Of a stretch of DNA of 5,282 bases, positions 1 through 5,282 are shown one piece after another. The stretch covers positions 1-5,282 of the forward strand of contig CAYLPT010000137.1 in assembly GCA_964385645.1 (NCBI GenBank), read 5' to 3'. The notes below the pieces were generated by a model. It was not told the origin of the DNA. It ran no database searches and saw only the letters and a list, made by a program, of their open reading frames with translations. The position numbers were made by a program, and so were the translations under genes. Source of the stretch: CAYLPT01 sp964385645. GTDB lineage: Bacteria; Armatimonadota; Hebobacteria; Hebobacterales; Hebobacteraceae. Numbering within the stretch: position 1 is the first letter of the stretch; every line of letters begins with the position of its first letter.

Positions 1-2
1 TG

Positions 3-680
3 GAGCGCTTGGGGCTGCGGGCCACGCGCCGGGACGAGCATCGAACCGGGGTGAGGCCAGGCACGGTGGTCCGACTGCAGCCGTCGCACGGGTCAGAGGT
101 AGCCGCAGGCAGCACGGTGACGCTCTACGTTGCCCAACCGCTGGCATTGGTGGTTCCCAATGTGATCGGCATGAGCGAGGCCGAGGCGCGCCGAGCACTC
201 GAGGCCGCGGGCTTTCAGGTCGCCGACTTCGTCAACAGGCGACACCATGGGCAGATTCCTGCCGGCATGGTAACCAACACTGACCCTGCCCCGGAGACTG
301 CGGCCGAAGGTGGGAGCGCAGTCATGCTGGCAGTGAGCTTGGGACCCGACCCGGCGCCGATCGCCCACACGGGCCGCCTCGTGGTGCAGGCCGCCGACGC
401 CCGGGCCGGGGACCTTCACTTCTGCCTCTACCGCCCCGACGACGCCGACTTCGAGCCCCTCTGGAGCCGCCTGACTCCGGGGGGCGAGTGGCATCTGGAG
501 CTCCCGCCTGGGGAGTACCACCTGGCGGCTTACACAAGTCACGCCGAGACCGCGGGGCCGGCGCAGTGGCAGCGCTCGGTCGCGATCAGGGCCGGCAAGA
601 CGACGAAGGCGGTGTTCGGGCTTGGAGCGGCCGGCTCGGGGAGGAGACCTCAGAGCGGTACAGAGCGACAGGGAGGGTGA
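3..680 (+). CDS. PASTA-repeat protein with C-terminal beta-sandwich domain (5' end missing)
   Basis: The frame is open from the first complete codon at position 3, and the first visible residues are already inside a domain, so the gene begins upstream. The first 44 or so residues are the second half of a PASTA repeat (VRPGTVVRLQPSHGSEVAAG, then a TVTLYVA strand). A complete second PASTA repeat follows at visible residues about 49-113: it opens with VVPNVIGMSEAEARRALEAA, continues through a GMV..TDPAPET segment and ends SAVMLAVSLGP. PASTA modules are extracytoplasmic and usually bind muropeptides or beta-lactams in Ser/Thr kinases and penicillin-binding proteins. Residues about 120-212 form a separate beta-rich domain with the typical edge ELPPGEYHLAAY, like carboxypeptidase-regulatory or PEGA-type sandwiches. 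There is no transmembrane helix in the visible part. The missing N-terminus could be a kinase, a zinc ribbon plus membrane helix, or more PASTA repeats; the sequence does not say which. The stop lies one base before the next start, which implies co-transcription. Confidence 0.85.
   Translation, partial: ERLGLRATRRDEHRTGVRPGTVVRLQPSHGSEVAAGSTVTLYVAQPLALVVPNVIGMSEAEARRALEAAGFQVADFVNRRHHGQIPAGMVTNTDPAPETAAEGGSAVMLAVSLGPDPAPIAHTGRLVVQAADARAGDLHFCLYRPDDADFEPLWSRLTPGGEWHLELPPGEYHLAAYTSHAETAGPAQWQRSVAIRAGKTTKAVFGLGAAGSGRRPQSGTERQGG
671..676 (+). promoter_or_regulatory. Ribosome binding site for the double zinc-ribbon gene
   Basis: GGGAGG lies 5 bases before the ATG at 682 and inside the last codons of the PASTA gene. 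It selects 682 over the in-frame TTG at 622, which would add 20 residues unlike a zinc-ribbon N-terminus. A second in-frame ATG at 691 is also possible but is further from the site than usual. Confidence 0.7.
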
Positions 681-681
681 C

Positions 682-1434
682 ATGGCGTCCATGCGATGTA
701 GGCGGTGCGGGAACAGGATGGCGCCTTCGGACAGGTTCTGCACCCGGTGCAGCGAGCCGGCAAGCTCGGAGGCACGGGCTCAGAGGCGGCACTGCGAGAA
801 TTGCGGCAAGCTGATCGCGGCAGAGGCGCGCTTCTGCAACTGGTGCGGCGCGCCTGAGGGCCGGGCTGTAGCTGCGCAGGAGTACCCCGAACTCGTGCCC
901 GCGGAGGATACGCTCGAGCCAGAGATCGCCCTCGGTGCTGCCAAGCGGGAGTCAGGGGAGCCCAGTGCCCTCCCGCCGCGGGAGCTCCCCAGGCCAGCGC
1001 CGCGAGAGGGACGCTGGCCGCTTGGCTGTGTGCTTGCCGATGTGGGGGCACTCGTTGCCCTCGCGGGCTGCTTCCTGCCCCTGGCCAGCGGCATCCCGGA
1101 GAACACGGCACTGGTGCCCGCGGTCGCGAACGAATGGGGCATGGCATACGTCGTCCCCGCATCCGCAGTGGTCGTCGCCATCCTGGCCTGGGTTGCCAGC
1201 ATCGGAACCCCCGAGCAGCGGGCGGTCAGTGGCGGGGGCGTGATCGCTATCAGCAGCCCATGGGCCATACTTCTCTTGTTGACCGCTTTGGCTGCTAGTC
1301 AAGCCCTTGGCTATCTGAACCCTTTCCTCGGGGGGATGGGTATCGGGATCGGACTGATCATGCTGCTGGCGGGCTTCGGGCTGTCGCTCGCCGCGGGGTT
1401 CGTCATAGTACACGAGGTGGCAAGGAGCTGCTAG
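682..1434 (+). CDS. Double zinc-ribbon, four-helix membrane protein of unknown function
   Basis: This encodes 250 residues. Two tandem zinc ribbons of the zinc_ribbon_2 / zf-ribbon type occupy the N-terminus: Cys6, Cys9, Cys20, Cys23 and Cys38, Cys41, Cys52, Cys55, each with the typical RFC..C second knuckle. The first ribbon ends CTRCS instead of the usual CG. Residues about 59-112 are a charged, proline- and glutamate-rich linker. Four hydrophobic segments follow, at about 115-135, 154-173, 187-211 and 219-243, with a loop between the first two (FLPLASGIPENTALVP) that should face outside. With an even helix number and no signal peptide, both the ribbons and the C-terminus should be cytoplasmic. 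The architecture matches the gene at 2811-3344. Ribbons of this kind bind zinc structurally and often mediate protein contacts; no catalytic motif is visible, so the function is unknown. The start at 682 is fixed by the GGGAGG site and the one-base gap after the PASTA gene, which suggests translational coupling. Confidence 0.88.
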   Translation: MASMRCRRCGNRMAPSDRFCTRCSEPASSEARAQRRHCENCGKLIAAEARFCNWCGAPEGRAVAAQEYPELVPAEDTLEPEIALGAAKRESGEPSALPPRELPRPAPREGRWPLGCVLADVGALVALAGCFLPLASGIPENTALVPAVANEWGMAYVVPASAVVVAILAWVASIGTPEQRAVSGGGVIAISSPWAILLLLTALAASQALGYLNPFLGGMGIGIGLIMLLAGFGLSLAAGFVIVHEVARSC

Positions 1435-1453
1435 CGCAGGGTGAACTCGAGGC

Positions 1454-1460
1454 AAGGAGA
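1454..1460 (+). promoter_or_regulatory. Ribosome binding site supporting a GTG start
   Basis: AAGGAGA lies 8 bases before the GTG at 1469. It supports that codon as the start, placing the first cysteine of the zinc ribbon at residue 8 as in the neighbouring genes. Confidence 0.7.
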
Positions 1461-1468
1461 GAACGCCA

Positions 1469-2230
1469 GTGACACCTGCTCGAAGGACATGTGCAGCATG
1501 CGGGAATGAGATATGGGAGGCGCGGGCGCGCTTCTGCTCTCGCTGCAGCGCTCCCCTGCCGCGAGCCCTCGCCCGTCGCGCTGCCGACAGAGGCTACTTG
1601 GGCGTGCTTCTGGGGCTAGTGCTGTGCGCCATGCTCGTCGTACTCCTGCTCGGCGGCCGCGGGCCCGTGAGCGTCGGCCTCGGGGCCGGCGCGCCTGGGG
1701 CTTCCTTGTCCCCTTCGCCCTCGGGGTCCCTGGCGCGTAAGAGCTTCCCGCTGTACGGCATATCGTTCTCCCTCCCGGCTGACTGGGCTGAGGTATCTGA
1801 CCGCGACCGGGCCTGGATGGAGCACTTCCTCGCCACCGAGATTGACCTTGAGGCCGAGGGCATTGCGCTGCTCGGCCTGTATACCACTGCGGCCGAAGAC
1901 GTTCTGCTGATCGCTCTCACCGACCGTGACGCGACCGATGCCGATAGCCGGGATGACATCCAGGTCACCGGGCGCATTTTCGTGGAGTCGCTTTCGGTGC
2001 CTGAGTTGGGCCAGGTTGGGATCAGCCTTCAGCAGACGGGTGGGCGCCCTGTGGGGGTCTCCGATCTCATTGAGGTGAAAGAGTCTGCTGGCACCGTCTA
2101 CCTCCGCCTGCTGTTCGTGGGGGGTAGACAACGGACACTTGCCTTCGCGGTGGCCGGAGAGAGCAGGGCCGCGGTGGAGTCCAGCTTCGGGGTGCTGCAG
2201 TCCCTGCTCGGCCACACTTACGTGCCCTGA
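1469..2230 (+). CDS. Zinc-ribbon, single-pass membrane protein with PsbP/Mog1-like extracytoplasmic domain
   Basis: This encodes 253 residues with a GTG start. One zinc ribbon is formed by Cys8, Cys11, Cys23 and Cys26 (CAACGNE...RFCSRCS). It is followed by a basic stretch (RALARRAADR, residues 32-41) and one strongly hydrophobic helix at about 43-62. The positive charges before the helix predict ribbon inside, remainder outside. Residues about 65-90 are a Gly/Ser/Pro linker. The outer domain starts at about residue 92 with SFPLYGISFSLPADWAEVSD, an edge typical of PsbP, LpqN and DUF1795-type domains of the Mog1/PsbP fold. It ends with the strand-helix pattern RTLAFAVAGE...SSFGVLQSLL, also usual at the end of that fold. 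The fold assignment rests on these two edges and the size, so it is moderate. No catalytic residues are evident; such domains mostly bind partners or ligands. It lies 34 bases after the previous gene and is probably in the same transcript. Confidence 0.85.
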   Translation: MTPARRTCAACGNEIWEARARFCSRCSAPLPRALARRAADRGYLGVLLGLVLCAMLVVLLLGGRGPVSVGLGAGAPGASLSPSPSGSLARKSFPLYGISFSLPADWAEVSDRDRAWMEHFLATEIDLEAEGIALLGLYTTAAEDVLLIALTDRDATDADSRDDIQVTGRIFVESLSVPELGQVGISLQQTGGRPVGVSDLIEVKESAGTVYLRLLFVGGRQRTLAFAVAGESRAAVESSFGVLQSLLGHTYVP

Positions 2231-2247
2231 CACGCCCAGAGCTGAAG

Positions 2248-2261
2248 CGACGGCGCCGTCG
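2248..2261. repeat. 14-base perfect palindrome in an intergenic gap
   Basis: CGACGGCGCCGTCG is a perfect self-complementary sequence 17 bases after the stop of the PsbP-like gene, in the 98-base gap before the TM2 gene. No T-run follows, so it is not a standard intrinsic terminator. It could be an operator half-site pair or chance in GC-rich DNA. Confidence 0.4.
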
Positions 2262-2311
2262 GCGCTGTCGGCATGGCGGCGGATGCGGCCGCAGTGGGCC
2301 GTGCCATACTC

Positions 2312-2320
2312 AGGAGGAGG
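2312..2320 (+). promoter_or_regulatory. Strong ribosome binding site of the TM2 gene
   Basis: AGGAGGAGG, an extended Shine-Dalgarno match, ends 8 bases before the ATG at 2329. An ATG directly after it at 2321 is too close to be used and is in another frame. This is the strongest site in the window and hints at efficient translation of this small protein. Confidence 0.75.
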
Positions 2321-2328
2321 ATGCCGAG

Positions 2329-2718
2329 ATGCCTGCGTGTCCGTCGTGCGGCCGGGTAATGCCGGCTGGAACGCGGTTCTGCAACGCCTGTGGGACACCG
2401 CTCGCGCAGGAGGCACCGGCGGCTTCTGGGCCGCCGCCGGCTGTGTCAGGAGGAGGGACCGCCAGCCCGCCGGTGTTCTACAAGAATCCGGGGGTGGCGA
2501 CGCTGCTGTCGTTCTTCTTCATGGGCGCAGGCCAGATCTACAACGGCCAGATCGGCAAGGGAGTAGCGTACATCGTGCTCTACAGCATCAGCCTGTTGCT
2601 CATGTTTGTGCTGATCGGGTTCATCACCACACCCATCCTGTGGATCATCGGCATGGTGGACGCCAATAGCTCCGCCAATCATATCAACCAGGAGCTGGCG
2701 CGCAGACACGGAGGTTGA
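2329..2718 (+). CDS. Zinc-ribbon TM2-domain membrane protein
   Basis: This encodes 129 residues. The N-terminal zinc ribbon uses Cys4, Cys7, Cys18 and Cys21 (CPSCG...RFCNACG). A Pro/Gly/Ala-rich linker spans residues about 26-48. The rest is a TM2 domain: KNPGVATLLSFFFMGAGQIY opens the first helix and its G-x-GQ-x-Y turn, then NGQIGKGVAYIVLY leads into a second hydrophobic stretch (about 79-110) ending in the family's terminal W-x-x-GMVDA motif (residues 105-112). TM2 proteins are small two-helix hairpins; fusion to a short zinc ribbon is common in bacteria, and the molecular role is mostly unknown. N- and C-termini should both be cytoplasmic, with the tail ending in a basic ARRHGG. The start is fixed by the AGGAGGAGG site and by the MPACPSCG beginning, which closely parallels the next gene. 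Confidence 0.92.
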   Translation: MPACPSCGRVMPAGTRFCNACGTPLAQEAPAASGPPPAVSGGGTASPPVFYKNPGVATLLSFFFMGAGQIYNGQIGKGVAYIVLYSISLLLMFVLIGFITTPILWIIGMVDANSSANHINQELARRHGG

Positions 2719-2754
2719 GCAGTTGGCGGGTGCGGCGACTGGAGGCCGGGGCCC

Positions 2755-2777
2755 GACGCGGGGTCATGCCCCGCGTC
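2755..2777 (+). other. GC-rich stem-loop between the TM2 gene and the next zinc-ribbon gene
   Basis: A perfect 9-base inverted repeat, GACGCGGGG (2755-2763) and CCCCGCGTC (2769-2777), is separated by the 5-base loop TCATG. It lies in the 92-base gap, 37 bases after the TM2 stop and 33 bases before the next ATG. There is no downstream T-run, so a canonical rho-independent terminator is not supported. It could attenuate transcription, protect the 3' end of the upstream message or bind a dimeric regulator. Confidence 0.6.
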
Positions 2778-2797
2778 ACCCGGTGCACATCAGGAAT

Positions 2798-2803
2798 GGA
2801 GGG
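2798..2803 (+). promoter_or_regulatory. Ribosome binding site deciding the ATG at 2811
   Basis: GGAGGG lies 7 bases before the ATG at 2811. It argues against two other in-frame starts: the ATG at 2796, which overlaps this site, and the TTG at 2715, which overlaps the previous stop and would force translation through the stem-loop. Confidence 0.7.
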
Positions 2804-2810
2804 TAGGCAG

Positions 2811-3344
2811 ATGGCAGCGTGCCCGAAGTGCGGACGGGCCACATCGCCTGGGGCGAGGTTCTGCGGAGTCTGTGGTGCGGGGCTCGAGGCAGGGGTGAGA
2901 CACGGGTTACAGGAGCGCGACCTGCGCAAGGCGCGGCGCTACGGCGCTAGCCAGGAGTGGGTGAGCCTGGACGACGTGATCTACACCCGCGACCGGCGCC
3001 TGGGCGGGATCGGGGCCGTGCTGGCGTTCTTCGGCGCCTTCGCCCCATGGTCGAGCACGACGGTCTCGTTCTTCGGCCTCGAGGTGGGGTCAATCGGCTC
3101 CGGTTCGCAACATGGCTGGCTGCTCGCCCTGGCGGCCATGGCCGCGGCGATCTTCCTCTTCCGGCGGGGGTCTGGGTCGGTAGTCCTCGTGATTGGGGTG
3201 CTCGTCGCGGCCTGGGCCGTGTTGTTCGCCCTCACAACCCTGAGCGGCAACACCTCCCCATCCTGGGGCGTCGCCCTCACCGCCGCCGGCGGCGCCATGC
3301 TCGCCTACTCCGGGCATTTGACGAATCAGTACGAGGGCAGATAG
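2811..3344 (+). CDS. Zinc-ribbon, four-helix membrane protein (architectural paralogue of the gene at 682)
   Basis: This encodes 177 residues from the chosen start. The zinc ribbon is Cys4, Cys7, Cys18 and Cys21 (CPKCG...RFCGVCG), nearly superimposable on the TM2 gene's N-terminus. A basic, helical linker follows (residues about 33-63, rich in Arg). Four hydrophobic segments lie at about 64-80, 102-117, 122-144 and 151-168. The first ends in the motif FFGAFAPWSS, and an outer loop rich in Gly/Ser (residues 81-101) leads to QHGW at the start of helix 2. The same order (ribbon, linker, helix ending F-x-P, polar loop, then a WG- or GW-type turn and three helices) is seen in the protein encoded at 682-1434, so the two may be diverged paralogues. 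No enzyme motif is visible; the function is unknown. Ribbon and C-terminal tail (NQYEGR) should be cytoplasmic. Confidence 0.85.
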   Translation: MAACPKCGRATSPGARFCGVCGAGLEAGVRHGLQERDLRKARRYGASQEWVSLDDVIYTRDRRLGGIGAVLAFFGAFAPWSSTTVSFFGLEVGSIGSGSQHGWLLALAAMAAAIFLFRRGSGSVVLVIGVLVAAWAVLFALTTLSGNTSPSWGVALTAAGGAMLAYSGHLTNQYEGR

Positions 3345-3499
3345 CGGGCCGTGGTGTGCGCGCGCAGTGCGCCTGCTGCTGACCAGCAAGACCGACGACA
3401 AGGCGCCGCAGACATGACGACCTGCACGCTCCCGGCAGTCTCGGACAGTACTTGCCGCTGAGTCAGCTGCCTGAGCGTGCTATTTGCGCCATAGGAGAT

Positions 3500-3504
3500 G
3501 GAGG
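3500..3504 (+). promoter_or_regulatory. Ribosome binding site of the CHAP-VWA gene
   Basis: GGAGG lies 9 bases before the ATG at 3514; a second GGAG is at 3494-3497. The signal peptide starting at 3514 supports this choice. The 169 bases upstream (3345-3513) hold no gene and no convincing promoter; they contain only short palindromes (3357-3366 and 3457-3467). Confidence 0.65.
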
Positions 3505-3513
3505 TTAGCTGCG

Positions 3514-5282
3514 ATGCGACTCGCCATCCGTCTGTGCGCCATGGTGCTTGTCGTATCCACCGCGGTCCACATCCCCGCCAAGGCTGACTCTGACGGGCCC
3601 TTCTCGCCCGACGAGGGGCTCATAGAACTCGCGCGACGGACTCAGTGGAACGTGTACAACCTAAGCACCGACCGCAATCGTGCAGACTACAACCGCTTTC
3701 AGAAGGGCCAGTGCACGTGGTTCGTCCGCGCTGTGCGCGACGATAGGCCGTTTCCCGTCCCCTCGGGAGAAGGCGATGCCTGGGAATGGTACGATCACTA
3801 CAAACGCGCTGGATACGGGGTAGGCCAGACACCCCGACCGGGGGCCATCGCGTGCTTTGGGGTAACAGCCAGTAACGAATATGGCCACGTAGCCTTCGTG
3901 AGCGCTGTGCGAGGAAACGTGATCGAGATATGGGACAGCAACTTCCGAAAAGATCTGAAGGTGCGCCGGCACGAGGTGACCAGTGCTACCCAGCTGCATG
4001 GCAACTTCCAAGGGTACGTCTACCTACCCCGGTCATCGGTGCTGACGCTCGACGTCTCGGGGAGCATGAGCGATAGGATGCCAGACGGGACTCCCAAGAT
4101 CGACGCACTGCAAGAGGCAGTGCGCGGCTACCTGAAGGCAGTGGATGACGAGATTCGCCGCGATGCGACACCCCACCGCATAGGTGTCGTTGCGTTCTCT
4201 GAGCATGCCCATAGGATATGCGACTTCACCTCCGACACGGGGCGTGTGGCACAAGCGACAGCCAGTCTCACACCTCAATCCGCGACCAACTTCGGCGATG
4301 CGCTTGGGATGGCGATCGGCATGCTTGAGCGAGCCGGCGGTGATCCGAAGACTCTGGTATTCATGTCAGACGGCAAGACGAATACCGGCCCCCTGAGCCG
4401 TGACGCCTTTCTGGTCGACTACGACCCCACCGCGTCTCCATCGAGCATGGTCTTCCGAGACAGCGACGCCCGCGAGCTCTACCGTCGTGCCCGTGAGGCG
4501 AACGTACGGATTATCACGATTGGATTCGGTGACCCTGGACAATCCTCCTCCATTCACAGGGTAGTTGCGCCATGGGCTGAAGCGGACGTGGACGATCAAG
4601 TTCTTCGTAGGATCGCGGATGCCCCTGGAACGGGAGGGCGCTACTTCAATGCTACTAAGTATACTGAGTTCCTGATGAGTTTCGCCGCGGCCCAGACCGT
4701 TGGAGCCGGTCGACAGTTGGTGTACGAGACGACGGGCAGTCTTGCGCGAGGGGAGAGCAGTCAGCACACCTTCAACCCGGCGACTCTTCTTCAGCACGCC
4801 TCAGTGGAACGGCGTCACCAGGTGAGATTCCTCATCGGCACGCCGGCCCATGCCGATGGTATGGCAGAGCTCCTGGTGACCCTAGGATGGGATTCGGGAA
4901 GAGTCTCACTCACTCTCACGGACCCGGCCGGCATCGAGGTGACGCCTGAGTACCCAGGAGCGCGAATCAGTGCGGACGCAGCCCCGGTGAATGTGTTCAT
5001 CGATGACCCGAAGAGAGGGGAGTGGTCGGCTACTCTCGTCGCCGAGGAGGCTCCGTCAGGTTCTCTGGAGTATTACTTGCTTGCCTCCGCCCGGATCCCG
5101 GCGGTCCTCGGTGTAGGAGGCGTGGGGCCGAGCGGGGATGACCAGCTCCTCCTCGCTCTCCTCTTCGCCATCGCCTTCCTCGGACTCATGTGTGCGATCG
5201 TGGCGGTGCGCAGGCGCGGTGCGCCAGTCCGGCGGTCGGCAGGCAGGTCAGCCGGCCAACCGCGGGCCGGCCGCGTGTACCT
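3514..5282 (+). CDS. Secreted, membrane-anchored CHAP hydrolase-VWA domain protein (3' end missing)
   Basis: The frame from the ATG at 3514 stays open to the window end (589 full codons, no stop). Residues 1-24 form a signal peptide (basic MRLAIR, hydrophobic core, AKA before a cleavage site at 24/25). Residues about 35-170 are a CHAP domain: GQCTWFVR holds the presumed nucleophile Cys67, EYGHVAFV holds His125, and IEIWDSNF supplies the acidic or amide partner (Asp141/Asn143). CHAP enzymes cut peptidoglycan amide bonds. Residues about 174-395 are a von Willebrand factor A domain with a complete metal site: DVSGS (Asp180, Ser182, Ser184), Thr258 in ATNFGDAL and Asp286 in FMSDGKT. Residues about 405-528 form a beta-sandwich (LLVTLGWDSG, LTLTDPAG, RGEWSATLVAEE) like those that follow VWA domains elsewhere. 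A helix at about 545-565 precedes a basic tail VRRRGAPVRR, so most of the protein should be outside. Third-position G/C is lower than in the upstream genes. Catalytic activity is inferred. Confidence 0.9.
   Translation, partial: MRLAIRLCAMVLVVSTAVHIPAKADSDGPFSPDEGLIELARRTQWNVYNLSTDRNRADYNRFQKGQCTWFVRAVRDDRPFPVPSGEGDAWEWYDHYKRAGYGVGQTPRPGAIACFGVTASNEYGHVAFVSAVRGNVIEIWDSNFRKDLKVRRHEVTSATQLHGNFQGYVYLPRSSVLTLDVSGSMSDRMPDGTPKIDALQEAVRGYLKAVDDEIRRDATPHRIGVVAFSEHAHRICDFTSDTGRVAQATASLTPQSATNFGDALGMAIGMLERAGGDPKTLVFMSDGKTNTGPLSRDAFLVDYDPTASPSSMVFRDSDARELYRRAREANVRIITIGFGDPGQSSSIHRVVAPWAEADVDDQVLRRIADAPGTGGRYFNATKYTEFLMSFAAAQTVGAGRQLVYETTGSLARGESSQHTFNPATLLQHASVERRHQVRFLIGTPAHADGMAELLVTLGWDSGRVSLTLTDPAGIEVTPEYPGARISADAAPVNVFIDDPKRGEWSATLVAEEAPSGSLEYYLLASARIPAVLGVGGVGPSGDDQLLLALLFAIAFLGLMCAIVAVRRRGAPVRRSAGRSAGQPRAGRVY

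Noticed and set aside
622..681. TTG start extending the double zinc-ribbon gene by 20 residues
   Set aside because: It would overlap the PASTA gene by 59 bases and lacks a good ribosome binding site, whereas the ATG at 682 has GGGAGG at 5 bases.
93..743. Long open frame on the - strand opposite the PASTA gene
   Set aside because: It is antisense to a clear PASTA protein, its product is Arg/His/Gly-rich with no recognisable domain, and long antisense frames are expected in GC-rich DNA.
1616..2416. 266-codon open frame on the - strand
   Set aside because: It spans two good + strand genes and the gap between them, and its product has no domain-like pattern or ribosome binding site that I can see.
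2139..2669. 176-codon + strand frame overlapping the PsbP-like and TM2 genes
   Set aside because: It crosses the gap out of frame with both recognised genes, and its product looks like shifted reading of their codons.
2755..2777. Intrinsic terminator at the GC-rich hairpin
   Set aside because: No T-run follows the stem (the next bases are ACCCGGTGC), so it is reported only as a stem-loop.
2715..2810. N-terminal extension of the last zinc-ribbon gene from TTG 2715 or ATG 2796
   Set aside because: The ATG at 2811 has the best-placed GGAGGG and gives the MAACPKCG start matching the neighbour's MPACPSCG; the extension would encode an Arg-rich stretch across the hairpin.
682..2874. Recurring short repeats around KTTCTGC (e.g. 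near 736, 831, 1529, 2373 and 2859)
   Set aside because: These are the codons for the RFC second knuckle of each zinc ribbon, so they reflect protein homology and not a DNA repeat element.
3452..3486. Promoter-like pair TTGCCG and TATTTG before the CHAP-VWA gene
   Set aside because: The spacing is about 23 bases and the -10 match is poor, so it does not support a sigma-70 type promoter call.

Overview
The window is a GC-rich stretch (roughly two thirds G+C by eye) of bacterial DNA. All six recognisable genes lie on the + strand, and five of them have visible purine-rich ribosome binding sites 5-9 bases before the start. No RNA genes, mobile elements or CRISPR repeats were found. No gene pins the host down. 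PASTA repeats, a membrane-anchored CHAP peptidoglycan hydrolase and zinc-ribbon membrane proteins fit a GC-rich Gram-positive-type or deep-branching lineage (Actinobacteriota, Chloroflexota, Armatimonadota or similar), but this is inference.

Layout. (1) 3-680: the 3' part of a gene for a PASTA-repeat protein with a C-terminal beta-sandwich; its beginning lies outside the window. (2) 682-1434, one base later: two N-terminal zinc ribbons, a proline/glutamate-rich linker and four membrane helices. (3) 1469-2230: one zinc ribbon, one membrane helix and an extracytoplasmic domain resembling the PsbP/Mog1/LpqN fold. (4) 2329-2718: one zinc ribbon plus a TM2 domain. (5) 2811-3344: one zinc ribbon plus four membrane helices, with the same architecture as gene 2. 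(6) 3514 to beyond the window end: signal peptide, CHAP hydrolase domain, von Willebrand factor A (VWA) domain with a complete metal site, beta-sandwich, membrane helix and the start of a basic cytoplasmic tail. Gene 6 has no stop codon inside the window.

How they may work together. Genes 2-5 share one plan: a cytoplasmic four-cysteine zinc ribbon tethered to a different membrane or extracytoplasmic module. Gene 1 (PASTA modules typically bind peptidoglycan fragments or beta-lactams) and gene 6 (CHAP cleaves peptidoglycan amide bonds; VWA binds protein ligands through a metal) put cell-wall recognition and cell-wall cleavage on either side of this block. A membrane-associated cell-envelope system with zinc-ribbon adaptors is a reasonable hypothesis, but only co-location and domain content support it. 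Genes 1-2 are very probably co-transcribed. Genes 3-5 follow at gaps of 34, 98 and 92 bases, and gene 6 after 169 bases, so the last genes could have their own promoters. I saw no convincing promoter, and the only strong hairpin (2755-2777) has no T-tract.
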